Positions 24,175 to 24,547 of a stretch of DNA of 24,547 nt are shown here, piece by piece; positions within the stretch are counted from its first letter, which is position 1, and each line of letters begins with the position of its first letter. The stretch is taken from positions 4,132 through 28,678 of the forward strand of contig DLQV01000035.1 of NCBI GenBank assembly GCA_002474415.1, in the 5' to 3' direction. The DNA comes from Lachnospiraceae bacterium UBA7598 (GTDB lineage: Bacteria > Bacillota > Clostridia > Lachnospirales > Lachnospiraceae). A model generated the notes under the pieces. That model did not search any database. It saw nothing but the letters and a program-made list of their open reading frames with translations, and had not been told where the DNA came from. Position numbers and translations under genes: made by a program.

Positions 24175-24547
24175 TTAATCATGCGGAATATCATGGAAAC
24201 GGCCCGCAAGTTCCTCCGTGCGCACAACATTGATAAAAGCATGCGGATCAATCTTTCGGATAAGAGGAAGCAATTCTCTCTTTGCCTCGGAATTGATTAC
24301 GGAATAGATCAGAGTCTTTTCCTTTTCCTCGTAACACCCGATTCCCTGGAATAATGTTGCATCATGGTTTGTCCGTTCCCGAATGGCACGATAGATTTCG
24401 TTGGATTTATCCGAAATGATAAACATGGTTTCCTTCTGGTAACGCTTGTACAGTGCCTGAATAATCTGCGTACTACAGAACTGGTAAATGATGGAGTACA
24501 ATGCAATTGACCAGCCAAACAGTGCACCTGCAACTACAAGCATAAGC
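24175..24547 (-). CDS. YitT family membrane protein with DUF2179 domain (5' part outside window)
   Basis: The frame is open to the right edge, so only the C-terminal ~123 residues are seen. They include the end of a membrane segment (LVVAGALFGWSIALYSIIYQF) and a full C-terminal DUF2179 domain (MFIISDKSNEIYRAI, GIGCYEEKEKTLIYSVI, INVVRTEELAGRF). Full-length relatives have five or six N-terminal membrane segments and about 280-290 residues. The function of the family is not established. The stop is 5 bp from the stop of the convergent bioB, with no terminator between. Confidence 0.88.
   Translation of the reverse strand, partial: LMLVVAGALFGWSIALYSIIYQFCSTQIIQALYKRYQKETMFIISDKSNEIYRAIRERTNHDATLFQGIGCYEEKEKTLIYSVINSEAKRELLPLIRKIDPHAFINVVRTEELAGRFHDIPHD

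Noticed and set aside
1..24547. CRISPR arrays, tRNA or rRNA genes, insertion sequences, prophage genes
   Set aside because: No regularly spaced repeats, no cloverleaf or rRNA sequence, and no transposase, integrase or phage protein was seen in any frame.

Overview
The window comes from a low-to-moderate GC Gram-positive anaerobe of the Clostridia, most likely Lachnospiraceae. The evidence is the canonical Firmicutes S10-spc gene order, a zinc-type S14, a zinc-type adenylate kinase, AGGAGG ribosome binding sites throughout, DHHW/MBOAT/DUF4358 proteins and an anaerobe-style biotin synthase. A genus cannot be fixed from the sequence alone.

Positions 1-12575, minus strand: a complete S10-spc ribosomal protein operon, transcribed right to left. 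Its promoter (12545-12573) gives a leader of about 265 nt, followed by rpsJ-rplC-rplD-rplW-rplB-rpsS-rplV-rpsC-rplP-rpmC-rpsQ-rplN-rplX-rplE-rpsN-rpsH-rplF-rplR-rpsE-rpmD-rplO-secY-adk-map. The genes are tightly packed or overlapping. The map gene runs off the left edge only a codon or so before its expected end. Three gaps are unusually rich in hairpins: the rpsJ leader, the rpsJ-rplC gap and the rplW-rplB gap. One 23-nt hairpin is present in nearly identical copies in the leader and in the rplW-rplB gap.

Positions 12603-17388: a stand-alone BlaI/MecI-type repressor gene with its own terminator; a divergent COG1092-like SAM methyltransferase; a MATE efflux protein convergent with and overlapping it; a divergent AraC-family regulator; and a CorA-type metal transporter convergent with the regulator.

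Positions 17440-22835, minus strand: trpS heads a probable operon that continues into a DUF4358 lipoprotein, an MBOAT acyltransferase and two DHHW (AlgJ/AlgX-like) proteins, one of them a lipoprotein. This looks like a cell-surface glycan O-acetylation module whose substrate is unknown.

Positions 22824-24547: a divergent 50-residue single-pass membrane protein with its own promoter and terminator; bioB behind a promoter that overlaps a BirA-like inverted repeat; and the C-terminal part of a YitT/DUF2179 membrane protein. The BioB sequence carries extra cysteines and altered active-site residues, which makes it a candidate for the unconventional auxiliary-cluster class. The best candidates for undescribed biology are the structured S10 leader with its repeated hairpin, the trpS-linked acylation operon, the variant BioB and the small membrane protein.
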